Source: Candidatus Fermentibacterota bacterium
GTDB lineage: Bacteria > Fermentibacterota > Fermentibacteria > Fermentibacterales > JCC-6
Direction: 5' to 3'
NCBI GenBank assembly: GCA_003646025.1
Contig: QNDR01000014.1
Location: 1-33,412, forward strand
Length of the DNA: 33,412 bases
Shown piece by piece: positions 1-7,477 of the stretch (the first letter of the stretch is position 1; each line of letters opens with the position of its first letter). The position numbers and the translations under genes were made by a program. The notes under the pieces are model-generated. The model searched no databases. It was not told the DNA's origin and worked only from the letters and a program-made list of their open reading frames with translations.

Positions 1-1317
1 AAGAATGGCAAGGTCCATCCAGATTGACCAGTTATCAACATAGTACAGATCAAGCTTAACCATTTCGTCGAACCCCAGGCTGCTTCTGCCGGAAATCTGC
101 CATACACCTGTTACTCCAGGAATGGTGTGCAGCCTTTTGAAATCTCTTCTGCTGTATTCCTCCACTTCCTCCGGCAGGGGAGGACGTGGTCCGACAAGGC
201 TCATCTGCCCGGTGATGACATTGAAAAGCTGAGGCAATTCATCAATTGACCATCTTCGAAGGAACTTACCAGTTCTGGTAATTCTGGGATCGTTTCTGAT
301 CTTGAACAGTGGACCCTCTGATTCGTTTTTCCCGGAGAGTGCCGCTTTCTGGCTGTGAGCTCCCACATACATGGAACGGAACTTCAGCATTCTGAAAGGT
401 GTATTCTGTCTGCCCAGCCTGATCTGTCTGTACAGTATGGGAAAACCTGAATCAATAAAAACAGCTACTGCAGAAAGCAAAAAAACAGGGGAAAGCAGAA
501 TGATGAATACACAGGCAAGAATTATGTCCACAGTTCGCTTTAATAAAAGTCCCCAGCCGGAAAGCGGAGCCGGGACAGACTCAATCAGTGTTGTACCACC
601 CATGTGTGCCACCCTTGCCGTAAGACTTACAAGAGCAAAGATATCTGCTGCAATCTTGTAGTGAACCCCGAGTTTTTCACACGTAAGAATAACAGAGGAC
701 ATTTTTTCAGAAGGCAATGCCTGATTTGCGATGACGAGTTCGCAGATGTTTTGTTCTTTGATGGTTTCCGCGATAGCTTCCGCGTCTGTTTCAGGGTCAA
801 GATAGTTTACCACTGTGTAGTTGATCTGTGCTCTTTTTTCAAGGTATTCACCCAGCTGTTTAGCGCTCGGAGAAACCCCCAGGACAAGAACTCTTACGGG
901 GGAACCTGTTCTGCTGCTGAAATTTCTGAATACAGAGTGCCAGACACTCAGGAGAAGAGCAGATGCAGGGAAAGAAAAGAAAAGAACGAACCTGGAGAAA
1001 AACAGTTGTCTGGTAATGAAGGTCGTTGCAAAGGTGAAAAGCACTGCCATCAATGCCCCCCGGATAATACCTGCGATCTCCTCAATCATTCCAAGCCCGA
1101 ATTCCCTCTTGTAGACTCCGAATACGGCCATGAAGGCAATCTGCACAGATCCAAGAACAACACCTGTCATAAAGTAATGGTACACAGACAGTCTGAAATC
1201 AGAGCCCATGATCCCTGCGAGAAGAGAGTGTCTTAACCAGAACCCGCCCATGAAAATCACAGTAATCAGTGCAACATCAGTTACTGGAAGCAGCCATTGA
1301 AGATTTGCTTTTTTCAT
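1..1317 (-). CDS. Polyprenyl-phosphate sugar phosphotransferase (partial, 3' end off window)
   Basis: Membrane enzyme expected to move a sugar-1-phosphate from a nucleotide sugar onto undecaprenyl phosphate, the first step of an exopolysaccharide or O-antigen repeat unit. Translating the minus strand from ATG at 1317 gives 439 residues with no stop before the window edge. Four hydrophobic segments lie in about residues 5-130, followed by a Rossmann-like CoA-binding-type region (about 140-240). A further membrane helix near 260-285 opens the bacterial sugar transferase domain, which shows KFRSM, SIDELPQLFNV, GPRPPLPEEV and VPGVTGVWQISGR. This is the WbaP/WcaJ-type architecture; only the last few dozen residues should be missing. 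The start overlaps the stop of the upstream glycosyltransferase by one base (TGATG), so the two are translationally coupled. The sugar specificity cannot be read from the sequence. Confidence 0.92.
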   Translation of the reverse strand, partial: MKKANLQWLLPVTDVALITVIFMGGFWLRHSLLAGIMGSDFRLSVYHYFMTGVVLGSVQIAFMAVFGVYKREFGLGMIEEIAGIIRGALMAVLFTFATTFITRQLFFSRFVLFFSFPASALLLSVWHSVFRNFSSRTGSPVRVLVLGVSPSAKQLGEYLEKRAQINYTVVNYLDPETDAEAIAETIKEQNICELVIANQALPSEKMSSVILTCEKLGVHYKIAADIFALVSLTARVAHMGGTTLIESVPAPLSGWGLLLKRTVDIILACVFIILLSPVFLLSAVAVFIDSGFPILYRQIRLGRQNTPFRMLKFRSMYVGAHSQKAALSGKNESEGPLFKIRNDPRITRTGKFLRRWSIDELPQLFNVITGQMSLVGPRPPLPEEVEEYSRRDFKRLHTIPGVTGVWQISGRSSLGFDEMVKLDLYYVDNWSIWMDLAIL

Positions 1318-2114
1318 CAGGTTCTCCCTGGTCCTCTACCCAGCAGTACGGAAGGGTGTGTTGCTGTGAAACGCAGCATACTGCACAGGTGATACTTCAG
1401 GGTTCTGCCTCCTGAAGCACTTTCCCGTCTGCACACATGGCGGACTTCCGCCTCAGGTTCATACCAGACCTCCATGTGTTTGTGCCAGGCTCTCCAGCAC
1501 CATTCAACGTCTTCAAAGTACAGAAAGTATTTCTCGGACATAAGACCAACCCTTTCCCGTCCGGCTGGTGTGAGCCACATTGCTGCGCCTACAAGCCAGT
1601 GAGGTGTGGATGGGCCTGATGTGTTGTGAAAACGATTCAGATGATCTGATGAAATCTGTCTGCCCCACGGGCTTTTCCCAAGAACTGTTCTTCTGGCGGC
1701 TATCACAGACAGTCCCGGCCAGGTTCTTGCCGTGGACTGCCTCACACCGTTTTCATCTGTCATGGCCGGCCCGATGATTGCTGCATCCGGATGCGTCTCC
1801 TGCAGTCTGTGCATTGCGGTAACAGCACCTGGAAGAACCTCCACATCAGGATTCATAAACAGCAGACTGTCTCCTTCTGCAGCGGCAGCACCAAGGTTGT
1901 TGGCTTTTGAAAGCCCCAGGTTACGGCTGTTAAGAACTGTTGTAACGGCAATGCCGCATGACTTTATTACACTGACTGTATCGTCGGAAGAGGCATTGTC
2001 TACAACTACTATATCAACCGGTTTTTCGCTGGAAGCAAGGGCCTGCAGTGATTCCAGCGCCCTGCCTATAACCTGCTCGCTGTTGTAAGTCGTTATTACT
2101 GCTGACCATTTCAT
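1317..2114 (-). CDS. Family 2 glycosyltransferase, rhamnosyltransferase-like
   Basis: Cytoplasmic GT-A glycosyltransferase likely to add a sugar to a lipid-linked saccharide. The N-terminus has the typical SAVITTYNSEQVIGRALESL start, then VVDNASSDDT. A LLFMNPDVEVLPG segment takes the place of the DxD motif, as in WbbL/rhamnosyltransferase-like GT2 proteins. The later YFLYFEDVEWCWRAW block is also typical of that subgroup. I chose ATG at 2114 (265 aa); a TTG five codons upstream (2129) is in frame but has no ribosome-binding site. The gene runs into the sugar transferase with a one-base overlap, so both probably build the same surface polysaccharide. The HU terminator ends only about 16 bases upstream of the start, leaving little room for a private promoter. 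The donor sugar is not identifiable. Confidence 0.88.
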   Translation of the reverse strand: MKWSAVITTYNSEQVIGRALESLQALASSEKPVDIVVVDNASSDDTVSVIKSCGIAVTTVLNSRNLGLSKANNLGAAAAEGDSLLFMNPDVEVLPGAVTAMHRLQETHPDAAIIGPAMTDENGVRQSTARTWPGLSVIAARRTVLGKSPWGRQISSDHLNRFHNTSGPSTPHWLVGAAMWLTPAGRERVGLMSEKYFLYFEDVEWCWRAWHKHMEVWYEPEAEVRHVCRRESASGGRTLKYHLCSMLRFTATHPSVLLGRGPGRT

Positions 2115-2130
2115 AGCTCTAATATACAAA

Positions 2131-2158
2131 GAGGGAAGAGCCCTACGACCCTTCCCTC
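2131..2158 (-). terminator. Rho-independent terminator after HU gene
   Basis: An 8-bp perfect inverted repeat, GAGGGAAG/CTTCCCTC, spans 2131-2138 and 2151-2158. On the minus strand it lies just after the HU stop codon and is followed by a short T-rich run (TTTGTAT). It should end HU transcripts, although the next gene starts almost directly afterwards. Confidence 0.7.
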
Positions 2159-2176
2159 AGACAAACCGAATTCAGT

Positions 2177-2449
2177 TTAGAGTGCCTTGTCCTTCAGTGC
2201 TTTGCCAGCCTTAAAGAACGGGACCTTCTTTGCCGGGTACAGTCTCTTTTCCTTGGTCTTTGGAACAACCCCTTCACGAGCTGCTCTTTCTTTCACTCCG
2301 AAAGTTCCAAAACCGATGAGAGAAATCTTTTCTCCCTTTTCAATTACACTGCTTACGCCTTCGATGAAGGCATCAACTGCAGCGGCAGCATCTTTCTTGG
2401 TAAGATCCGCCTTTTCTGCAACATATCCGACAAGTTCTTTCTTGTTCAA
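2177..2449 (-). CDS. hup: HU-family DNA-binding protein
   Basis: Small histone-like protein that binds and bends DNA as a dimer in the nucleoid. From the TTG at 2449 it is 90 residues, the standard HU length, and begins MNKKELVGYVAEK as HU proteins do. A TTG two codons upstream (2455) is also possible, but it sits too close to the AGGAAAGGGG ribosome-binding site. The core KISLIGFGTFGVKERAAREG matches the HU signature, and the KVPFFKAGKALKD C-terminus is canonical. IHF-like arms are not evident, so HU is favoured over IHF. The gene has its own consensus promoter (2503-2531) and a terminator (2131-2158), consistent with a strongly expressed single-gene unit. Confidence 0.95.
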   Translation of the reverse strand: MNKKELVGYVAEKADLTKKDAAAAVDAFIEGVSSVIEKGEKISLIGFGTFGVKERAAREGVVPKTKEKRLYPAKKVPFFKAGKALKDKAL

Positions 2450-2502
2450 CCCCAAACCCCTTTCCTAATTGTTTAGCGACACAAAAACACAGTGACACGT
2501 TT

Positions 2503-2531
2503 ACATTAGAGCACTGAAAAGCCGTTGTCAA
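2503..2531 (-). promoter_or_regulatory. Sigma70-type promoter for HU
   Basis: On the minus strand a perfect -35 TTGACA (2526-2531) is followed, after exactly 17 bases, by TAATGT (2503-2508) as a weaker -10. It lies between the lptD stop codon and the HU start, placing transcription start near 2496 and giving a leader of about 45 bases. Confidence 0.65.
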
Positions 2532-2548
2532 GGGCTTAGTGCAGGAGT

Positions 2549-4714
2549 TTAGAAACTGCTGGTGTGCTGTTCAACCTTGATATCGGGGAACGCTTTGATG
2601 TTGATACGGAAATAGAACCCTGTATCAATGTCGGAAACATGCCTGGTAAATATCGCTTCCCAGCTGTCCAGATCTCGCATAATTGAGTAGTCCTGGCTTA
2701 TAAAATCGCTTTCAGTCATGTCGTAGTACGCTCTGTAGTTCAACGACCACCTGGTTGTGAGATCGATATTTGCGGACAATCTGAGCTTGTTGAGCCCCTG
2801 TTCCTCGCCCTGAAGGGAGGGATTCCAGCTGTGTGAAAGGTTCAGCCGCCAGGATAGAGGGATCAGTACAAAACCGGAATCGGGCTGCATTGTGGGGTCA
2901 TTTCCGGTAAGTTGAACGGATGTTGTAAACGAAAGATCAGCAAGTTTTCCTGTGTAACCGTTGTAAGATGCATCTGTTCTGGATGAAATCCAGCTGGCAG
3001 GTGTAAGATTCAGACTGGCACTGATCGGAGAGAATTCCTCAGTTTCCCTGTCCGGGCTCCAGCTGGAGCTGAGTGAGAGTTCCGCCAGAGTGTTTCTGTT
3101 TATTGTTCCCCTCTGCAGCCTTTTGCCCTCCAGCACATTTAACAAAGAGAAAGAAACAATGGTTCCGGAGGAGGGCAGAGAAAAGTCGCTGAATCTGTAG
3201 TAGATTGAATCAGCGTCATCACCGTTGTGCAGGTTTCCGTCTGTGCTGTAGTACCTGTCAGGTGCCCAGCTTGTGGAGATGCTGGGAGACACGGTGTGGC
3301 GAAAAACAGAATATCCGGCGATTCCGGTTGAGAACATACCGTAGATGTCTGTTGAAACAGATACACCGGCGGAGTTGTGAACCCAGCCCGGCAGTCTGTT
3401 TCCCTGAAGGTCCCTGTCGTACATGGTGCCTGTTACTTTTATCCAGGGTGATACCGCCAGAATACCGCCTATACGGTTTGAACCGCTCACACCGGAAGAG
3501 AGTTTTACACCTGCATTGTACAGCGAGGAATCCTCCCAATTGGTTTTTTCCGTAAGGTAGTGGGAGCTCACATTCCAGTACAGACTGTGCCAGATTCGCT
3601 GGTCAGCAGGGTCTGAAGGAGTACCGAACAGTGGTGAAGACGGTCGGCTGTACTTGACATCCGGAGCGGTGAGCTCTGACAGTATTTCATGATCTATGGT
3701 ATCTGGAAGAGCGTTGAGATACTGCGTGTATTCGATGTTTGCCTGGGCACTTCCTCCGGCTATACTCCTGGAAAGAGAGAGCCATGATCTCAGTTGACCT
3801 TCCATTCTGTCCTGGGGATTCTGCTGGGTTTCTGAGAGGTAAGATCGGTCACTTACAAAGTTGCCGGTAAGCCGAACCATGGTTCCGTCTGGAAGCTCCT
3901 GCGTGTGAGATGATTCTACAAGCCATCTGTCCCGACTGTTTTCAAACTGTCTTCGCCACTGCACGCGGTTTCTGCCGTTCAGTACATACCTGAGACTGTG
4001 CCGTTCGGTCATTGTAATCTGAAACCTTGTTTTTTCCATGAGATCCGAGCTGACAAGAAGATCCAGATAATCTGAGAAACCAAAGTAATAGCCCATTTTT
4101 CTTATGTATCTTCCGTCGCGGGAAGAGGAACCGATGGTGGGAATGGTGAACCCCGATGATCGGCCTCTTCTGATAGGGAACACTGCATACGGAAGCCAGA
4201 ATACAGGCGTGTCCTGGACGTAGAGAACAATCGGTTTTGCTACAGCTTTGTCATCCGGGTAAACTTTCATTACTTCTGCCCAGAAATAGTAGTCAAAAGT
4301 ATCCTTTTCGCACGAGGTAAAAATAACATTGGTCAGATTGAATTCATTTCTGCTCAGCATGGTTACTGTTTCGCTGCTGTACTGTGCATCTTCATAGAAT
4401 GAAGTTGTTGAGAATGTTCTCGCTGTGGCTGTTGGAATGTGATAGATAAGAGCAGACTCAGTAGCGCTGTCTCTGCCGTCCCGAAGCTCTACATTTCCTT
4501 CTGCACGGACCGTTTCATCCAGAGAGGAGTACCTTATTGTATCTGCATCAATGCTCATCTGTTTGTGTTCAAGAGATGCGGAACCAATCAATTTGAGGTT
4601 TTCGTCTGTTATGTTGAAAACAAGGGAATCCGCACCGTAGGCCATAGAATCCATAGGATCAGTATCTGCGGTGCTCTGCTGACCCACGAGTAGAATGAAG
4701 AAGATGGTCAGCAT
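2549..4714 (-). CDS. lptD: LPS-assembly outer-membrane protein LptD
   Basis: Outer-membrane barrel expected to insert lipopolysaccharide into the outer leaflet. The 721-residue product has a short signal peptide (LTIFFILLVG). An OstA/LptA-like beta-jellyroll region (about 30-130) includes SIDADTIRYSS and VRAEGNVELRDG. The barrel domain opens with FWLPYAVFPIRRGRSSGFTIPTIGSSSRDG, close to the conserved LptD block, and continues in alternating aromatic beta-strands to a terminal phenylalanine, the usual barrel end. Its length is close to that of typical LptD. The start overlaps the stop of the upstream ROK gene by 7 bases. The LptE partner is not in the window. Together with the heptose genes it indicates an LPS-bearing outer membrane. 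Confidence 0.9.
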   Translation of the reverse strand: MLTIFFILLVGQQSTADTDPMDSMAYGADSLVFNITDENLKLIGSASLEHKQMSIDADTIRYSSLDETVRAEGNVELRDGRDSATESALIYHIPTATARTFSTTSFYEDAQYSSETVTMLSRNEFNLTNVIFTSCEKDTFDYYFWAEVMKVYPDDKAVAKPIVLYVQDTPVFWLPYAVFPIRRGRSSGFTIPTIGSSSRDGRYIRKMGYYFGFSDYLDLLVSSDLMEKTRFQITMTERHSLRYVLNGRNRVQWRRQFENSRDRWLVESSHTQELPDGTMVRLTGNFVSDRSYLSETQQNPQDRMEGQLRSWLSLSRSIAGGSAQANIEYTQYLNALPDTIDHEILSELTAPDVKYSRPSSPLFGTPSDPADQRIWHSLYWNVSSHYLTEKTNWEDSSLYNAGVKLSSGVSGSNRIGGILAVSPWIKVTGTMYDRDLQGNRLPGWVHNSAGVSVSTDIYGMFSTGIAGYSVFRHTVSPSISTSWAPDRYYSTDGNLHNGDDADSIYYRFSDFSLPSSGTIVSFSLLNVLEGKRLQRGTINRNTLAELSLSSSWSPDRETEEFSPISASLNLTPASWISSRTDASYNGYTGKLADLSFTTSVQLTGNDPTMQPDSGFVLIPLSWRLNLSHSWNPSLQGEEQGLNKLRLSANIDLTTRWSLNYRAYYDMTESDFISQDYSIMRDLDSWEAIFTRHVSDIDTGFYFRINIKAFPDIKVEQHTSSF

Positions 4715-5595
4715 TGCAGTACCGCCATGGAAGCCGCACCAAAAGCTCCTGCATTCGGCGAGTCTTCAAGAACTGTTACTTTCCAGGGGTGACGGCACCG
4801 GCTTGTGTATTCCTGAAGCGCAGCTTTTTTAAAGTGGTCAGTCGTCGCAGACAACCCTCCTGCCAGGAAAAAGCCCATGGGGGAAAAGCATTTTGCCAGG
4901 TTGGCAAGCCCCAGCCCTACCCACCTGCCGTACTCTCTGAAAGCTTCTTTTGCCTGAAGATCGCCATTTGAAGCAGACAGTGATATCTCCAGTGGTGACA
5001 ATCTTTTCCCAGTTACAGTTGAGTAATACCACTCAAGAGCTTTTCTTCCGGCATATCTTTCCCAGCATCCGTTTGATCCGCATGGACAGGGAATACCGCC
5101 CTCTTTTACGGTCATATGGCCGAACTCACCTGAATATCCGGTACCGTATTGAACAGCTCCCTGGTTGATTATTGTTCCACCTATACCCGTTCCAAGAGTT
5201 ACCAGCAGCCAGAGCCCCTGTGAAGGAATCAACCCGGAGCTGATTGCTCCCACAGCAAATGCATTGCAGTCGTTGTCCAGAACAACTGGGATTCCGACTG
5301 TGTTTTCAAGTATGCTTCCTGCCTGAACATTGTTCCACAGGGGTAGATTCGGACTGAATCTGATTGTTCCTCCAGAAGACCTGTCCACGAGTCCTGCAGT
5401 GCCCAGACCCAGCGCGGCAGGTACCGCATCGTATTCCATAACAATATCTGAAATGCTGCTCAGAAGTGTTTCTGGTTTACAGCTCTCACCTGTGGGGAGT
5501 GTTTGCACCATTCTGAAAACACCGTCAACTATGCAGCCGATCTTTGCATAGGTGCCGCCGATATCGATGCCCCAGTAAGCTTTTTTGTCAGTCAA
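4708..5595 (-). CDS. ROK-family sugar kinase (glucokinase-like)
   Basis: Predicted cytoplasmic ATP-dependent hexose kinase. The N-terminal phosphate-binding motif GIDIGGTYAKIG, the catalytic LDNDCNAFAVG (Asp at the ND position), TLGTGIGGTI and the ROK zinc site (GEFGHM plus CPCGSNGCWERYAG) are all intact. There is no N-terminal helix-turn-helix, so it is an enzyme rather than a NagC/XylR-type repressor. I chose TTG at 5595 (295 aa, MTDKKAYWGIDIGG): GGGGAG lies upstream, and the start overlaps the stop of the upstream lipoprotein gene by 8 bases. An in-frame TTG at 5616 is the alternative. The substrate could be glucose, N-acetylmannosamine or another hexose. The cotranscription with lptD and the LpoA-like gene is unusual and may be only genomic packing. 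Confidence 0.88.
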   Translation of the reverse strand: MTDKKAYWGIDIGGTYAKIGCIVDGVFRMVQTLPTGESCKPETLLSSISDIVMEYDAVPAALGLGTAGLVDRSSGGTIRFSPNLPLWNNVQAGSILENTVGIPVVLDNDCNAFAVGAISSGLIPSQGLWLLVTLGTGIGGTIINQGAVQYGTGYSGEFGHMTVKEGGIPCPCGSNGCWERYAGRKALEWYYSTVTGKRLSPLEISLSASNGDLQAKEAFREYGRWVGLGLANLAKCFSPMGFFLAGGLSATTDHFKKAALQEYTSRCRHPWKVTVLEDSPNAGAFGAASMAVLQC

Positions 5596-7264
5596 TCCCG
5601 ATAATCTCCCCGTCAACTACTGTCATCATGGGCCACGAAACTCTTGTTTCCGTATCGCTTCCCAGAATGCATCTGCCGGAGGCTCCGTACCAAGGTCCCA
5701 TTGAAGACAGTTTTCTTGCGATTCTGCTTCTGGTAGGGGTTGAAGCCTGTGCCCAGGCGTCCAGCAGCATGCCAGCGGCGTCGTACCCCTGTGCGGCTAT
5801 GGCCGTGGGTTCCTGTCCGTATGTTCGGTTGTAGCCATACACGAACCTGGCAGTTTCCGGGTAGAGGGAGTTCAGGCCAAAAGCAACTGTAAAAACAGCG
5901 CCTTCGACATATTCACCGCCATGTCTCAGAAGCAGATCGTCGTCCCACCCGGAGGTGCCGAAAAGTGGAACTTCTACGCGGTAAAACCTTAATTGAGGCG
6001 CAATCTGAACGGCATCCCACGCCGATACCGGAAGGAAAACAGCCTGCGGAGAGTAAGCCTTTACCGCAGTGATCTGGGTTCTGAAGTCTGTGTCTCCAGG
6101 TTGATATCCCTGGGATGAAACAACTGTTCCTCCCAATCTCTCAACCACTGATTTGAACTGTTCTGCTTCTCCTGTGGCCTGGGATGTGTAGGGGTAGATA
6201 ACCGCAAACCTGGACAGTCCTTCATGCCTCACTGCGTATTCCGCCACAGCCGCTGCCTGGTTTCCAGTACTTACAACCAGTCTGAAAACGGGGCTTCCAA
6301 TATTATCTACACTGCCTGAAGTCGCAGTGGGGGACAGCAGGGGAATACCAGCTCTTTCAGCAATGGATGCAGCGTTCATTGTGGATGAGCTTGTCAGCGG
6401 TCCCAGAATGGCAATACAGGAGGGGTTGTCTGCCAGTCCCTGCATGAGCTCCATAAGTCTTTCAGGATCTCCTCTGGTGTCAAAATCAACCAGCTGAGGA
6501 GCATCTGAATGCATCTCGGCGAATCTGTCAAAAGCCAGATGCGCACCCTGTGAAACCTGTCTGCCATAAACAGACCCTTCTCCTGTAAGGGGCAGAAGCA
6601 TTGCTATCCAGGCATCACCGGCTGTATCCGGCTGGCCGTAGTCCGGTCTGCCCCACAAATTGTGGGCTCCCGGGTACAGTCTGTCTATTTCATCTCCGTA
6701 CAGCGCAGCCCTGGCATAGTCACCGGTTGTGGCATGCCGTTCTTCAAGCTCAAGCAGTACATAGAGTTCCAGCCAGCCTCTGCTTCTGTAGTCTGCCAGA
6801 GCACTAGTCTGGATATGGTTCAGCTGTTCTCTGCACAGTTCTGCCGCCGACCCGGCTCTGTAGCTGTCGAGATCTTCCAGATCGACTGCTGCAAGAGTGT
6901 TCAGCGCAGATGATGGTGAGGAACCGGCCTCAACACGGGCCTTGAGGAAGAGAGCTCGGGATTTAACCACCGGGTCAGTAGAAGACGTATACCTGGAAGC
7001 AACAGCCAGTGCCTCATCTCTTCTGCCCAGAAGGAGCAGGCTTTCACCTCTTGTGATACTCCACGCTGGAGCATCCGGGCTGGAAGGTTCGGAATCCAGA
7101 GCTGAATCAATAAGGGTAAGAGCCTGTTCCGCGTCGCCGTCCTGTAGAAGCTGATCTGCAAGAGCGGCCTTTTCTGAAGCGGTTGAATTCTCGTTAATGT
7201 CCGGCCGGCAGCCTGCAGCGGCAAGAATTGCAAGGGTTGCAGCAAATAAATATCTCAATTTCAA
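5588..7264 (-). CDS. LpoA-like lipoprotein: TPR region plus periplasmic-binding fold
   Basis: A 558-residue lipoprotein (signal MKLRYLFAATLAILAAAGC, lipobox Cys19). It has an alpha-helical TPR-like N-terminal half (about 28-200; for example LADQLLQDGDAEQALTLIDS) and a Leu/Ile/Val-binding-type periplasmic-binding domain (about 210-555) with MLLPLTGEGSVYGRQVSQGA, AILGPLTSSSTMNAASIAE and FAVIYPYTSQATGE. This two-part layout matches LpoA, the outer-membrane activator of penicillin-binding protein 1a, as well as branched-chain amino-acid binding proteins. No ABC permease or ATPase is nearby, which favours an envelope role over uptake. The start is TTG with a GGGGG box 8 bases upstream. It heads the overlapping set with the ROK kinase and lptD. 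Ligand and partner are unknown. Confidence 0.8.
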   Translation of the reverse strand: MKLRYLFAATLAILAAAGCRPDINENSTASEKAALADQLLQDGDAEQALTLIDSALDSEPSSPDAPAWSITRGESLLLLGRRDEALAVASRYTSSTDPVVKSRALFLKARVEAGSSPSSALNTLAAVDLEDLDSYRAGSAAELCREQLNHIQTSALADYRSRGWLELYVLLELEERHATTGDYARAALYGDEIDRLYPGAHNLWGRPDYGQPDTAGDAWIAMLLPLTGEGSVYGRQVSQGAHLAFDRFAEMHSDAPQLVDFDTRGDPERLMELMQGLADNPSCIAILGPLTSSSTMNAASIAERAGIPLLSPTATSGSVDNIGSPVFRLVVSTGNQAAAVAEYAVRHEGLSRFAVIYPYTSQATGEAEQFKSVVERLGGTVVSSQGYQPGDTDFRTQITAVKAYSPQAVFLPVSAWDAVQIAPQLRFYRVEVPLFGTSGWDDDLLLRHGGEYVEGAVFTVAFGLNSLYPETARFVYGYNRTYGQEPTAIAAQGYDAAGMLLDAWAQASTPTRSRIARKLSSMGPWYGASGRCILGSDTETRVSWPMMTVVDGEIIGID

Positions 7265-7477
7265 ATGGAATACCCCCTGGTGTTGTCTACTAATTCAGAT
7301 CTGTACCACACCATACGCCGATGGTTAACCATTGCATAGTTACCGCCAGCTTCGCAGTGTGCCAGACATACCGGAGCAGTTGATAAGGTTCGGCACGACA
7401 AAGGAATATCATTTCAAGTGCACGGAATTGCAACAGGAAAGGGGCCCCGGACGGGACCCCTTTAAAAAACACAGCTT
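7265..7477. other. Intergenic region with 12-bp palindrome
   Basis: This is the longest gene-free stretch in the window. It holds a perfect 12-bp palindrome ATGGTTAACCAT (7321-7332), about 60 bases upstream of the LpoA-like gene, and a GC-rich hairpin at 7438-7463. I see no tRNA, repeat array or convincing -35/-10 pair. The palindrome could be an operator for the minus-strand genes. Confidence 0.4.
7438..7463 (-). terminator. GC-rich hairpin after the PPIase gene
   Basis: AAAGGGG (7438-7444) pairs with CCCCTTT (7457-7463), and the inner bases CCC/GGG extend the stem around one mismatch. The hairpin starts 15 bases past the PPIase stop codon on the minus strand. No clear U-run follows in that direction, so termination is probable but not certain. 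Confidence 0.5.

Noticed and set aside
604-1236. Plus-strand open frame of about 210 codons within the sugar transferase gene
   Set aside because: The minus-strand translation of the same bases gives a full sugar transferase; this frame is low in hydrophobics and rich in Cys/His/Arg, as shadow frames are.
7265-7477. A small RNA or riboswitch in the longest intergenic region
   Set aside because: Apart from one terminator-like hairpin and a palindrome, no conserved aptamer pattern, tRNA fold or repeat could be found.
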